Assembly: GCA_964036315.1 (NCBI GenBank)
Contig: OZ038488.1
Span: 62,188,254-62,252,253 of the forward strand
Reading direction: 5' to 3'
DNA: 64,000 nt
Source: Acanthosepion esculentum
Lineage: Eukaryota; Mollusca; Cephalopoda; Sepiida; Sepiidae
The position numbers and the translations under genes are program-made. The notes beneath the pieces were generated by a model, which saw only the letters and a program-made list of their open reading frames with translations, searched no databases and was not told where the DNA came from. Below, one piece after another: positions 33,431 through 45,544 of the stretch; position 1 is the first letter of the stretch, and each line of letters opens with the position of its first letter.

Positions 33431-33709
33431 ACAGGCAGACGGGAATCCCTCGACGTGGTTTCATGGTTAGTAAGCTTGTCTCGCTAGAAATCTAAGCTCA
33501 TTCCTCACTGGGCACCCGATAATTTTTGGCCCTGTGCCACATCTAAACTATGATTAGAAAATCACCGTATACAGCGAGATCATCAGGTGCTCAGTTGCGT
33601 AGCGACCCTACAACCGCACCTTGCCATGAGGTTGAATATTATTATAATTATTATTACTTTTATCGTTACTATAGCCACTTCATTTATTATTATTATTAAA
33701 GAGACTTCG

Positions 33710-33767
<58 letters not shown>

Positions 33768-33842
33768 TCAGGCGTTAAAGCTGTCTTGTTATCACTATCA
33801 TAACCAGTGATTCTGCCGCCATTTTAAAATTATTATCAGAAT
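33431..33842. repeat. unassigned DNA with (TTA)n
   Basis: (ATT)n at 33689-33694 and 33710-33765; the rest is unassigned. Confidence 0.7.
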
Positions 33843-34163
33843 TTGTATTTCACTGCGGCTTTTGATGCTCTTCTCTTTCTTTGTTTTCATTATTTCCTCC
33901 ATTTTCTTTTGCCGTTTTCTTCCATGTCAAAATGTAAGCTTCCTTCCTTTGACATTTCAACTTACCGGAGCCGCCGCCGCTACGCCGAAAACCAAGAAGA
34001 GACGTCACTTTATTTCCTGCTCCAGAATCCGAATCTTTCATCACATTCATTCAAATGTCTGGCCGAGATGCTGCAAGATCAAAGCATCTCCATCATCGCT
34101 GTCGACAAAGCATCACCACTGTTCTCATGCTTCTTTATTGGTGATACGCCGAATCAAGGAAAG
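33843..34163 (+). other. weak candidate exon
   Basis: This stretch is less AT-rich than its neighbours, with one frame open from an ATG to 34205. The 107th codon ends at 34163, immediately before 'gtaagaatg', a good splice-donor sequence in phase 0. A second overlapping frame is also open, the protein matches nothing I know, and the first 40 residues look like low-complexity hydrophobic sequence. It could equally be chance. Confidence 0.15.
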
Positions 34164-34264
34164 GTAAGAATGTGTTATCGCTGTTCCACATTATATTGGT
34201 CGTAGGTTCGAGAAGCATATATTTGTTACTCACGAAGGCATAATCATAATGTTAACAACATAAG

Positions 34265-34990
34265 ATAATCAGATAATACAGTGTTGATAGCAGGACACAG
34301 TAAGGAAACTACAAGAACTCCTACAGAAGATAGCACAGGAAAGCGGGAAGAAAGGACTAAATATCAATTGTAAGAAGTCACAATGTATACTTGTCAGCAA
34401 AAGGGACAGCCTAATATGTAAATTACAAACTGGAGATACCAAAACCAAGCAATTTAAATATCTGGGAAGTGTTTTAACTGTAAATGCAAAACCGAACTAC
34501 AAAAGGCGCATTGGCATAGAGAAAGATACCTTCCAAACTGAACTGTAATGTAATATCAGGCCGTTTATATTATCATTTATGCCCGACAATCTGCTCACAG
34601 TAATATGCTTCTACAGAAGTATTCCGAGAATACCACGGATTGAACACGTGAGCAAAGACGAACTTTTAGAAAAAATGGAAGCAAAAAAAACACTTATGCT
34701 TAACATGAAAAAGAGACAGTTCAAATTTCTAGGTTACATGATGTGGAAAAGGGGGCTTGGAAAATTTGACACTCACAAGACATATTGAAGGCAAGCGGGA
34801 GAGAGGAAAACGGCACAAAACCTACCTAAAGAGCTTGTGTATTTACACCAGATCGTTATGTTGGTTTGCAGAACAGGGATAGGAGAGATAGCAAAAATAC
34901 AAAAATTAATAAGAGCTACAAAGGATAAGTAATGGTGGAGAGGCAACGTTTTCAAGGAACACGTCACATAGACGAGAAGAATAGGAAAAA
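34265..34990 (+). pseudogene. E-LINE reverse transcriptase 3' fragment
   Basis: Seen in order: 'LQELLQKIAQESGKKGLNIN', 'KFKYLGSVLTVNAKPNYKRR' (with frame changes), 'YRSIPRIPRIEHVSKDELLE', then 'KKRQFKFLGYMMWKRGLGKF', and a terminus like 'LIRATKDK'. This is the same protein region as the 5.3 kb copy, about equally decayed. Confidence 0.75.
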
Positions 34991-35914
34991 ATATTATATA
35001 TCACGCAAAATGTTCGGATTCCGACAATACATAGAAATTAGATGGGTTCCTGTCGAAAAATAATACCCCCCTAATGTCAACCCAGAGACATCTGCTATTG
35101 AGAAATAAATGCTTGAATAAGAATTTTAAAAATGGTCTCAGCAACGATGTGGCAGTTCCTGGTAAATATAATATTATTCCTGCGATATCTTTGTTCAGAT
35201 TCCGTCAGAAAAATAGTTTCCAGTAAAAGTACGTGTTTACCTTATTCAGTATCTTGATGAGCACAAAATCCGACGCCCCAGTAGGGGTATTATGCAACTG
35301 TTCTAGAGTAGCTAGCATTCCTTCAGTACAAATAATTGAACAAGTCACCAAATAATAAACGATAATAATTGACTGAATTAGTATAATTTACACCTCATCA
35401 AAAATCAGTACTAACCAGTAATTTAAGGAATTACCCCACTTGTCCTCCAAAGAAAGTCAGCTAACAATCACTAGTTGCCATTGCCAAAAGCAGTATATAA
35501 GAAAATAGCACAAAAGTCTCACTCTCTTCTTTTGTCTCCCCAGGATGCCTTAGAGACAAGACATATCTTGTTTCCCTTTGAGGGACCTTGTGGTCCCAGG
35601 TAAGCATCATGTCCCATTGAATACAATACAGTATAGTACATAGCATATAATAACCTAAGCTTACTTGACTACACATAGACATTAATAATTCTAATAAACC
35701 AACAGATGAAGAGCTTTTATCAAATGTAAGTCTCCCACAGTCTTTAAAAGGAACTCCATACACATATATATATAATAAGAACATTTTTACATATACCCCT
35801 AGGGCTGAGCCTCGGGTTGCTGGCACCTCAGGCAAGCGGAACTTCAACAGCCTTACAATTATAATTTTTTTTAATTTTCACATGATGGTACCCCAGCTGA
35901 CTTCCTGAGTTGTC
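34991..35914. other. unassigned DNA with LTR fragment
   Basis: 'tagagtagctagcattcctt' at 35305 matches the start of the LTR repeat at 36371 and 36745. A 128 codon minus frame at 35461-35847 has no known domain. Confidence 0.4.
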
Positions 35915-36140
35915 ACTCCAAGCAAGGCAATAAAGCCACTAGGATTACTGAGTGTTAGCGGATATGAAAAACACTACTATTAAAGAGAGAGGACAATAAA
36001 AGCATAAGAATTAAGATGACAGAAGATAATGATTAACATTGCATTCAAATTTTTCAAGATCAAAGTTGACTGGGAAGCAAGAAGGCAGAAGAGTTTATTT
36101 CTATTTTGCTTACTGACGCAAACTGTTAACACAGTTGATC
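35915..36140 (-). repeat. Jockey-like LINE 3' terminal fragment
   Basis: 'caagcaaggcaataaagcca' is the antisense LINE terminus, followed by 'gagaggacaataaaagca' and 'tcaaagttgactgggaagca'. Confidence 0.7.
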
Positions 36141-36370
36141 ACTTGGGACCAGAATATTTTTGTATGATTCTATTTTGGTAAAATATCTTCTCAGCAGTTC
36201 CATTGTTAATCATTACCTTCCTTCAATTGCTATCCAATTTATACCCAGTGTTAGAAGAACCAGGACAAAGGAATTTATTGTCAGATATCTCATAAGGTCA
36301 ATCATTGCTTTTAATGCCTGCAGCACTGTTTACAAATTGTGTTGAATCACTCTCCAAGTCAGAACAAAGG

Positions 36371-36590
36371 TATTGTAGAGTAGCTAGCACCCCTTCAGCA
36401 CTCTATCAGATGGCCTGGCTTATAGCCTTAAATAGTTTATGATTAAGGACTTCAACAGTTGATTAGTAAGTTGATACTAAACTGATTAATATTTGGATTG
36501 ATTTTACTTTGTTTGGCTATACAGCATTTGACCCTCCTCTATTCCTTGTAAGTTGTCTTGTTAATTGTTTTGTAACATTTCAAAAGGAGA
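36371..36590 (+). repeat. partial LTR, first copy
   Basis: About 210 bp nearly identical to the start of the 36745 LTR ('gagtagctagcacccc', 'ctatcagatggcctggct', 'atacagcatttgaccctcc'). It ends where the copies diverge after 'ttttgtaac'. Confidence 0.7.
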
Positions 36591-36744
36591 ATCACTTAAA
36601 TACCAACATTGATGACCTCGACACCAAATTACTTTCTAATTATAGTATTTATACTAAGAATGGTTGGACTTGAACTCACTGGTTTCAGTCTCAATGGGAT
36701 TACTGTACAGATCAAAAAGATTTAAATATGTATTTTCAACTTAG

Positions 36745-37057
36745 TGTTGTAGAGTAGCTAGCACCCCTTCAGCACTCTATCAGATGGCCTGGCTTATAGC
36801 CTTAAATAGTCTACTTTTAAGGACTTCAACAGTTGATTAATAAGTTGATACTAAGCTGATTAATATTCTGAATGATCTTACTTCGTTTGGTTATACAGCA
36901 TTTGACCCTCCTCTATTACTTGTAAGTTGTCTTGTTGTTTTGTAACTTATTGTTCAGTGTTTTTTTTTATGTATTCGTTAGCACCGGATACTGTTGCTGA
37001 ATAAATATATTTAGCACTCATTCTTCTCTGTGTATCATTCACCTCGACGATACAACA
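36745..37057 (+). mobile_element. LTR of a retrotransposon (solo or degraded)
   Basis: 313 bp, starting 'tgttgta' and ending 'tacaaca', a perfect 7 bp terminal inversion with TG...CA. A polyadenylation signal 'aataaa' lies at about 37000, before a 'tctctgtgtatcattcacc' 3' segment. The partial copy 375 bp upstream shares the first 210 bp. The flanking bases do not form a clear target duplication, and there is no coding region between the copies. Confidence 0.65.
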
Positions 37058-37269
37058 GTAACAAAGAAAACAATTATAATATATAAAAATTAGAATACTT
37101 CTCCAATATCTACTGCAATCAAAGTTATTCGATGAGTAAAAGATCCGTTCTTCCTGTAGTTCTGAGCAAATTTAATATATGGTTTATTCTCTTCAGATAT
37201 TATAAAATCTGTTACAGATTTGAAATTTACTGTCACCCCCAACTTCAGCGGTAATCACAGATATTTAAT

Positions 37270-37271
37270 GA

Positions 37272-37314
<43 letters not shown>

Positions 37315-37315
37315 T
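37270..37315. repeat. (TAA)n microsatellite
   Basis: About 13 uninterrupted ATA/TAA triplets, 130 bp upstream of the next REL-LINE fragment. Confidence 0.95.
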
Positions 37316-37439
37316 AAGCTTTTTTAAACTTTTGTTTAATTATGTGGAGGTAACGAAAATATCAACCTTCGCTTGCACAAGGTCATTGGTTACATCCTGG
37401 CATGTGATTATAAAACAAATGCAGATTAAAAAGATTGTT

Positions 37440-37445
37440 GAAAAC

Positions 37446-37480
<35 letters not shown>

Positions 37481-37880
37481 AAATGCTTTTTGAAAATGCT
37501 TCTTTATCGAATAGGCTGTTCTGTGTCAAGTTCAGGGGAAAAGAAAAGTTTATGAAATACAGCGACCCCCGGGTTAAATTTGCCAGAATGTGGGACATTC
37601 TTGTCCCAGTTATCAATGGGGCGCTGGTGTCTATACCACCGAACTTCCACACCTACATTAAGAAAATCTGAATATAGCTGTGTACTCAATTACTTCAGAA
37701 TTCTGCCTCCCTTGGCACTGCAAATTGCCTGCGAAAGGTGTTAGCTGAATGAGGTCATACGATTTAATGGGGAACACCCATAATTAAAAGGAAAAACAGC
37801 GCGAGAGGGAAATAATAATAACAACAATAATAATAAGAAGAATAATGAGAAAATAAAATATGAATATAACAGGCGTGTGC
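37440..37880 (+). pseudogene. REL-LINE C-terminal fragment flanked by (TAA)n
   Basis: Begins at (TAA)n (37445-37480). Encodes 'EKFMKYSDPRVKFARMWDIL' and then 'NGALVSIPPNFHTYIKKI', equivalent to 'EKYxDLRIEVARMW...VIxGALGxIPxNF'. A frameshift leads to 'SASLGTANCLRKVLAE', matching 'TALLGTAHILRKVL', the last conserved block of these elements. It ends in a TAA-rich tail (37812-37850). Confidence 0.75.
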
Positions 37881-37949
37881 GTCTGGTGTTAAATACGGAG
37901 CTGGATTCACAAAAAATCAGCCATAAACATTTTAGCTCTTCCTGTGGTA

Positions 37950-39209
37950 CAATACCGTTTCAACAGTGGATCATAGCTGACATTAAGCGAACGGATGTCA
38001 AAACAGCTTCTCACTTGTCAACACATGCATCATCCTAAGACTGATGTTGATCGTCTGTATGTGTCCCGATCCGAAGGAGGAAGAGAATTAGTTCAACTAG
38101 AACTGTCTTACAAAACCACAACAATCGGTCTTCAAAGATACCTGGAAACTACAGAAGACTAGATGATGATCCTTGAACATGAAAGAAATAACAAACTTTA
38201 TTCAGTAATAAAGGAAGCCAAGAAATTCAAAAGGGAATTTCAAGTGGGTGAAGAAGTGCAAATTATACACCAATTGCAACGGCAAAGTACTTTAAAAAGA
38301 ATGCAAAAGCAAATGTAATGTACCAAATGCAGAAACGATGGCAAGATAAGCCTCTTCATGCTCAATACTCTCCCAGTAAAAACCAAGCTGATGTAGACAA
38401 ACCCCGTACCCATCTTTAGTTACGAAGTGACGTGGTAAAACTGAAACCGAGATTTCAGTCTCGCTGCATAGGACCAATGCTTGCTGACTAGAAGCACACA
38501 TACTGAAAAGTTGTTAGCCCGAAATGCAGATTCTGTGATAAGTATCCAGAAATAATTGACTATCTTCTATAGTATTGCATGGTGTTAGCAACTACCGAAT
38601 ATAAAACTCAACATGAGAGAGTGGGCCAATATATGCACTGGAAAATATGCGACTTTTACAAGAAGGAAACTGCAAGAAACTGGTATGAACACCACGCAGA
38701 TCCGGTTACAGAGATAGGACGTGTATGGGACTTTATAAACAGACAGGTAGAACACTCAAAGCTAATCACCAGACATCGTGATCAATGACCACAAAAATAG
38801 AATCTGCTCTATTATTGACATGACAGTCCGGGTAGTTTATAATATATCGTTGAAGATCTTCAAAAAACTATCAAAATAGAGGGACCTTCAAGAGGACACC
38901 TAAAAAATGAGGCACATCAATAATTCTCGTTTTAGCTGGAACCCTCGTATTAATTGAAAAGTTTTCCGATAGACTCATTGAATGGATTCCTGGTAGCCCA
39001 TGCCTTAAAAGAAATACAAATCATTGTACTTGCAACTACAGCTGACACATTATGATGAGCATTTTCTATGTAAAATGTGTGTTATCTTAGTTTGTTTTTA
39101 TTCTTTCTTTTTTCTTTTTTTTTTACAAAAATGATCAGTGAAAAGTCATTTCTAACGTTAGGTCTCTGGCTGAGACCCGGGAGAAAATGTGTATACAACA
39201 GAAATCAAA

Positions 39210-39265
<56 letters not shown>
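37950..39265 (+). pseudogene. REL-LINE 3' half, with 3' UTR ending in (TAA)n
   Basis: The largest copy. In order: 'HMHHPKTDVDRLYVSRSEGG' and 'RELVQLELSYKTT' (post-RT region), 'EYKTQHERVGQYMHWKICDF' and 'RNWYEHHADPVTE' (block before the endonuclease), then a frame-shifted endonuclease segment with 'SLKIFKKLSK', and 'VLAGTLVLIEKFSDRLIEWI' followed by 'PGS'. The 3' UTR has 'taggtctctggctgagaccc' and ends 'aatcaaagg' then (TAA)n to 39265. The layout fits R2/R4/Dong-type LINEs. Stops and frameshifts make it inactive. Confidence 0.8.
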
Positions 39266-39268
<3 letters not shown>

Positions 39269-39289
39269 TGATGATGATGACAAGTTCTA

Positions 39290-39550
39290 CTAATTAATCT
39301 AGAAGAGGTGGATTCATATACCGGTATAATCTTTGGGAAACATAACGAGGAAAGTGGGCTTAGAAAGTTTGACCCTTACAGGACTTAATGAAGTCAAGAG
39401 AAAAAATCGTGTAACCTAGCTTACGCGCTTGTGTAAATGAGGAGTAGAACAGGAACTAGGATAGATAGTAAGAGAATAGGATAGAAAATTAGGGAGAGCC
39501 ATCATCACACAGCCCTGAAGATATACGGCATATAAATGAAATAATAATAA
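39290..39550 (+). pseudogene. E-LINE 3' fragment after a SINE-B tail piece
   Basis: 'aagttctactaattaatcta' is SINE-B-like (39285-39330). From 39335 the sequence is an E-LINE end: 'ataacgaggaaagtgggct' (HNEESGL), and finally 'gggagagccatcatcacaca'. Heavily decayed. Confidence 0.5.
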
Positions 39551-39624
39551 GCAATGTTGCGTGGAGGAATAAGGTCTATTGAAGTTACAAAAAGATCAAA
39601 ACGATCAAAACATTATATTGAATT

Positions 39625-39815
39625 GTTAATTGGAGAGCCGAGTTCCACTTTCCGTTGGGTTTGTTACGTTCATTTACGCGCAAATATCCTTGCCAAAGGT
39701 ATGAAACCACATCTTCTCCCGCCTCCAAGTTATAGGTTAATTAGTAAGACTTGTATCACTAAACCATTATTACCACCTAAAAATTCTTACAATCAAAATA
39801 GAACAATTTTCTGGC
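39625..39815 (+). repeat. SINE-B
   Basis: A partial head ('ggagagccgagttccacttt'), the shared middle ('catttacgcgcaaatatcct', 'aaaggtatgaaaccac') and the SINE-B tail 'agtaagacttgtatcacta'. It confirms that SINE-B uses the same head and middle as SINE-A. Confidence 0.75.
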
Positions 39816-39864
39816 TTTAAATAACCAGCAAAGGTTTGAAAAGATGTAGAAGCCGAAACAAACT

Positions 39865-39880
39865 CAAACACACGCACACG

Positions 39881-39936
<56 letters not shown>

Positions 39937-40044
39937 CGTGTATATATATATATTTGTGTGTGGGGGGTGAGTAGGACTGGTAAAAGTTCATAAACCTAGT
40001 CCCAACTTGGTCATATGTGTCGACAATTATTCCGTACCTCACTT

Positions 40045-40138
<94 letters not shown>

Positions 40139-40165
40139 TAGATATAAATAGATAGATATTATTAT
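39865..40165. repeat. compound (AC)n, (AT)n, (GA)n, (GATA)n microsatellites
   Basis: (AC)n and (AT)n at 39867-39925, a TG/AT stretch to 39955, then (AT)n, (GA)n and (GATA)n at 40045-40145. Confidence 0.95.
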
Positions 40166-40429
40166 TATTATTGCTAGAAAAGTTATTTTTAGGCAATATA
40201 CATATTTGAGTTAACATTACTTATTTCAATTTTTTAAACACGTAAATTAATATAAAACCGCCTATATTAGGAAGTCCTACTAAACTTAGATTCTACCTCT
40301 AACAGGATTTGAACTTCTATCGCTTGAACTCAACTCACATATCTACCAAGATAAGCGTACCCACTAAAAATAACGTGTTTAATAATAGAAAATAATCCAT
40401 TCATATATATATATGTATATATATATCGC

Positions 40430-40700
40430 GGGGTAAGTGTTGTTTATTTGGTCAAGATAACCTGACGGAGCCCAACCCTCTGCAGACCTGTTTTTGAATT
40501 CGGAGTTACCTTCTCCTAGACTGGTTCATAACCAAGCCTATAAAAACCAGTCTCTTCTGCTATTTACTCATAGTTATGGGGAGAAGAGGATTCATACCTT
40601 TCCCAATAATATTAGCACGTAAGTGAATGTAATGGATATGACTGGAATTCGAACTCGGCTCTTCGCTATGCATTACTCCACCGTTCTTCCCACAATCGCA
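40430..40700 (-). repeat. SINE-A variant with a third tail type
   Basis: Sense is on the minus strand. The head has 'ggtggagtaatgcatagcg' and 'gagttcgaattccagtca'. The normal middle ends 'gagtaaatagcagaagagac'. The tail then differs from both A and B: 'ggcttggttatgaaccagtc', 'aggagaaggtaactccgaat' and 'gggttgggctccgtcagg'. Confidence 0.75.
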
Positions 40701-40708
40701 CGCACGCA

Positions 40709-41673
<965 letters not shown>

Positions 41674-41909
41674 TTTCTTTTTTAACTAATTCCGACACGA
41701 ACTCAGTCTGTATACTGGGGTTGAATAAGACTGACGAAGTTTTCGTCGGTTTAAATAGATCTCTACCCCATATGAGGCAATTTGGGATTTTATGGCTTAC
41801 TGTTATTTATTTGCTATGTATAATAAATACATTTAGCTCTTTTTGCGGATCAGTTTCAATATCTTATATTACTAGGATCCACTTGGATTATATACCAACG
41901 AATTTATTA

Positions 41910-41963
<54 letters not shown>

Positions 41964-41965
<2 letters not shown>

Positions 41966-43497
41966 CATTTCACCCCAAGCAAGGCTGGAAGCCACTATCA
42001 CGCAAGGGGTTACAGAAGACTAGGAGTGTCAGAGGAAAGGATGTGGAGAAGGATAGTGGATAGATCAAGACAAGGGGTTACAGAAGATTTGGAACGAGAG
42101 CAGATGGGAGTGAAAGAGGAAAGGATGTTGAAAAAGGATGAGGAGAAGGATAGTGAATAGATCAAGGCAACTGGAGATGTCGATTGATGCTACATTTGAA
42201 TAGGTGGAGATTATAGTTGTCAGGGAAACAGGAATAAGGAATGGAATTCCACAGGCGAGAGGTGCGAGATATGAAGCTATTGGAGTAGAAGAGGCGTCTA
42301 CATTTAACAGTTTCAACAGTGAAAGGGTGGGGGCTGGGTGCCAGCCTTGTAGGTCGCTTGAATTCGTGAAGCCTGGGAACTTGCGCAAGCAGCTCATCGG
42401 AGCAATTACCATGAAAGTATTTGTAAAAAAGACAGAGCGAGGCAACGGCGCGTCTGTTAGAGAGCGACTGCAGACGAGATGCCAGATCAGGGCCAATTAC
42501 ATTGCATATCCGTCTCTGGATATTATCAAGAACCCCAAGGCAAACAGAAGGAGCTCCGGGCCATATACTGCAGCAATACTCCATGCAAGAGCGAATGGTT
42601 GATTTGTAAATTTGAAGGCGCGATTCCGGGGAGAAAAATTTTCCTGGCGCGGCACAGGGAGCCAACTTTCCTTGCGGTGGACGAAGCAATTGACTCAATG
42701 TATTTGTTCCATTTCAGGTCAGCAGTCAATGTGAGACCGAGCAGCCGCAAAGAGGTGCTCTCGAGAAGTTGAGCGTCAGACATTCTAATGTGGGCAGGGA
42801 AGGATCTCTGTGGTGATTAATAGAGAGCAGTTTTGTTTTTGAGGCGTTAAACTTAACCAGCCAATTCTTGCCCCAGTTCACAACTGATTGGAGGTCCTTT
42901 TCGAGACGAATGGCCAGGTTAGTTTTGTCAACGACACTAGATTTGTTTTTGAGGCAGGAGTAAATTGTAGTGTCGTCCGCGTAGATGCCAACTTGGGAAT
43001 CTATGGTGTCAGAAAGATCGTTGATGAAGATAAGGAACAGAGTAGGGCCTAGGATTGAGCCTTGGGGAACATCTGCGTTCGTGGGATAGAAGCTGGAGGA
43101 GAAGCCGTTGAGAACGACCTTCAATTCACGGTTTGACAGGAATGATTGTATTACGTCAAACAATCGACCTGTAATACCATAACGCTGGAGCTTGCGAAGT
43201 AGGCCGGCATGCCAAACCATATCCAACGCTTTGGAGATGTCTAGGGACACGGCACGAGCTTCTCCGTTATTTTTAAGAGCTTGGTAGACAATTTCAGTGA
43301 TGGCCGTAAGGACATCAGCTGTAGAATGGGCAAAGCGGAAACCATCTTGCTTGTCTGGGATGTAAGGTCTGATCGTGGGATGTAAGGTGGTTAACAACTT
43401 CGGCGTTGATTAAGGCTTCGAAGATTTTGCCGAAGAGGGGTAGGAGACTGATAGGGCGGTAATTAGAAGGGTCAGGAAAAATAATTAAAAACTGTCT
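41964..43497 (-). mobile_element. Jockey-like LINE, 5'-truncated, ending in (AT)n
   Basis: Best-preserved non-LTR element here. Sense runs from 43497 down to 41964. It starts inside RT ('PSNYRPISLLPLFGKIFEAL'), contains the rest of RT and the C-terminal domain ('YKSTIRSCMEYCCSIWPGA', 'SRTSRLWNSIPYSCFPDNYN', ending 'NRHLQLP'), and a short 3' UTR ending 'ggcttccagccttgcttggg' and 'gtgaaatgctt'. At the 3' end it passes directly into (AT)n (41917-41963). Small frameshifts separate the segments. Confidence 0.85.
42726..43397 (-). pseudogene. reverse transcriptase core of the Jockey-like LINE
   Basis: A 223 codon frame with the fingers and palm of an RNA-directed DNA polymerase. Motif 2a-like 'HSTADVLTAITEIV', motif A 'ARAVSLDISKALDMVWHAGL' (first catalytic Asp), motif B 'ADVPQGSILGPTLFLIFIND', and motif C 'QVGIYADDTTIYS' with both Asp residues. 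These catalytic positions are intact. Upstream and downstream RT segments are in other frames, so the whole protein cannot be made. The true start is lost; the ATG at 43397 is internal. Confidence 0.85.
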
Positions 43498-44145
43498 TGT
43501 TCTCCAACTCCTTGTGGGTGAGTTTTAGAATTTTTGCACGACTCTCGTATGACGACTGTTCAGTTGTTAAGTCTTTTCGCGCCAACTCTGTTGGATTTAA
43601 TGTTTCTAAACATTATTCCTAAACCCGATGAGTTAGGTCAAGTTCAAAATACTACAGCAGCTAATAAAACTTTTAATACTAGATGGCAGCACATGTTGAT
43701 TCTAAACACGCTTTATTCCAATTACGTGATCGTTACGATGAGCTACCCGACGTATCTTTTCAGATTTATAATCCTCGTACACGTTCTGACGATATATTGA
43801 AACTCTTAAAGACTTAGCGTGAATTACCATATACTTTGGTAGAAATCTCAAATAGGCGTTAAGAAAGAATTATACTGTTGTACTGACGTTTTCACCTATG
43901 GCATATTTAGTCGTAAAAAAATCAATAAACAATTACTTTCATATCGTAGGGCCTGGTTTTGTTTTGGTAATCGAGATTAGTGAATACGATAATTTCTGTT
44001 GACATTATTGTTATGATGAAGAAGAAGAATATCTTGGTTCGATAGACTCAATGATGATGACATGGATGGAATGAAGATGTTCGTTATTGTGTGCGAAGTT
44101 TTCTGCTAACGAACTGAACTTAATAATTTTGGTTCATTTTCTTAT
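43498..44145. other. unassigned DNA
   Basis: An 88 codon frame (43534-43800) has no recognisable domain. Possibly an old insertion at the 5' truncation point of the LINE. Confidence 0.4.
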
Positions 44146-45275
44146 TTTCTGCCCTGTCTGTTCTTCGTCTTTTATGTGCCGTGACCCTACACGGTATAAG
44201 TGATAATGGCCCTCCACATCTTCATGTCTCTTTTCGCTCTTAATACATTTTGTCTTTTTGAAATTTCTCGCAAACCTGTTCTGCCATCCATTTGCTCACG
44301 CCTATCAAGTGTATTACGCGCTACTTTCCTCTGTCCCGCTTTCCCTCAGTCTGTCCCGTGAGTAACAGGTTTTCCATGCCCTCCTTTCATATTACGTGCC
44401 CTAGAAATTTCAACTCCCTCGTCCTGGTGTTAAGCATAAGTTTTCTTTTTGTTCCCATTCTCTCCAAAACCTCATCGTTGCTCACATGTGCGGCGCCCAT
44501 GTTACCCTCAGCAACCTTCTGTACAACCAAATGTCTGTTGCTTCAACTTTCTTCTTCATCTTTTAGGTAAGAGTCTAGCACTCGGGGACAGATATCATGT
44601 AACAGTTCAGTACTCTTTTCTTTGTTTCCAAACACATTCTTCTGTCTCTTAATACTCTGTTTAACTTTTGGAATTCTTCTTTGGCTATCCAAATACATAT
44701 ATTATTCTTTTTCGTTTTATCTGCCGTAGGCGATCATGGTTCTCCACTTCCCCACTATCCCTTATCGCTCTCAATAGGTTTCGTCCAGCTGCTTCCTCCC
44801 CCAGACCAGGTTCTGTCATCCACTTCCTAAACCCGCCAGGTATGTAATACATTGCTTTCCCTTGTCTCTCTCTCCATCTATTCGACCTGTGAGTATCAGA
44901 TTCTCTAGACGCTCCTTCCTCATTACGTGTCCTAGAGATTTCATCGGGCACTTCCTGTTGTTAATTGTAAGCTTCCATCTTGTTTGCATCCTCTCCAAAT
45001 CCTCATCGTAGCTCACACGTTCGGTCATGATATCCTTAGCATCCTTCTGTAGAAACATACCACCGTTGCCTCGAGTCTCTTCCTCTTTGAGGAGACCGTT
45101 TCAGTGCCGGTAAGGAGGACAGATGTCACGTAGCAGCTCAGTATTCTTTTGTTGCCAAATAAATCCTCTTGTCTCGCAATACATTGCCTAACGTTTGGAA
45201 TACGTCCCTGGCCGTCCCAATATGTCTTCGTATCTCAGCAGCGTCGCACTAGTCGACTTAAATCTTTAACTTTTA
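44146..45275 (-). pseudogene. two tandem E-LINE 3' fragments
   Basis: 44150-44660 and 44690-45275 both encode, on the minus strand, the same C-terminal RT region ('ERMQTRWKLTINNRKCPMKS' with 'LGHVMRKERLENLILTGRID' in the second). Each ends with 'RNLLRAIRDS'-like sequence. They are paralogous copies set head to tail, both broken. Confidence 0.75.
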
Positions 45276-45544
45276 GATGTTCTTAACGGAATCATTTTAA
45301 TTATTATTACTTTGATTCTTATAACTTTCATCGTCTTTTCGTTGGTTTTAGGTGCTTTTTATATCGGTAGCCTCCGACGCGACTGGAATTCAAACTGACT
45401 CGAACTTATACGAGGAATTGGCTTTATTGCGGAGATATATCCATCGAATCACGTTACAGGTTTGACTAAAACATTTTTTAAAATCTTCTCCTCCCCAATA
45501 AAGGATATAAATGTACTCATACAGAATGGATTACTGAGAGTGAA
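45276..45544. other. unassigned DNA
   Basis: No feature recognised. Confidence 0.4.

Noticed and set aside
35461..35847. 128 codon open frame on the minus strand
   Set aside because: No domain, no repeat relationship and AT-rich composition; treated as chance.
43534..43800. 88 codon frame as a gene
   Set aside because: No motif and flanked by a truncated LINE; no supporting signal.
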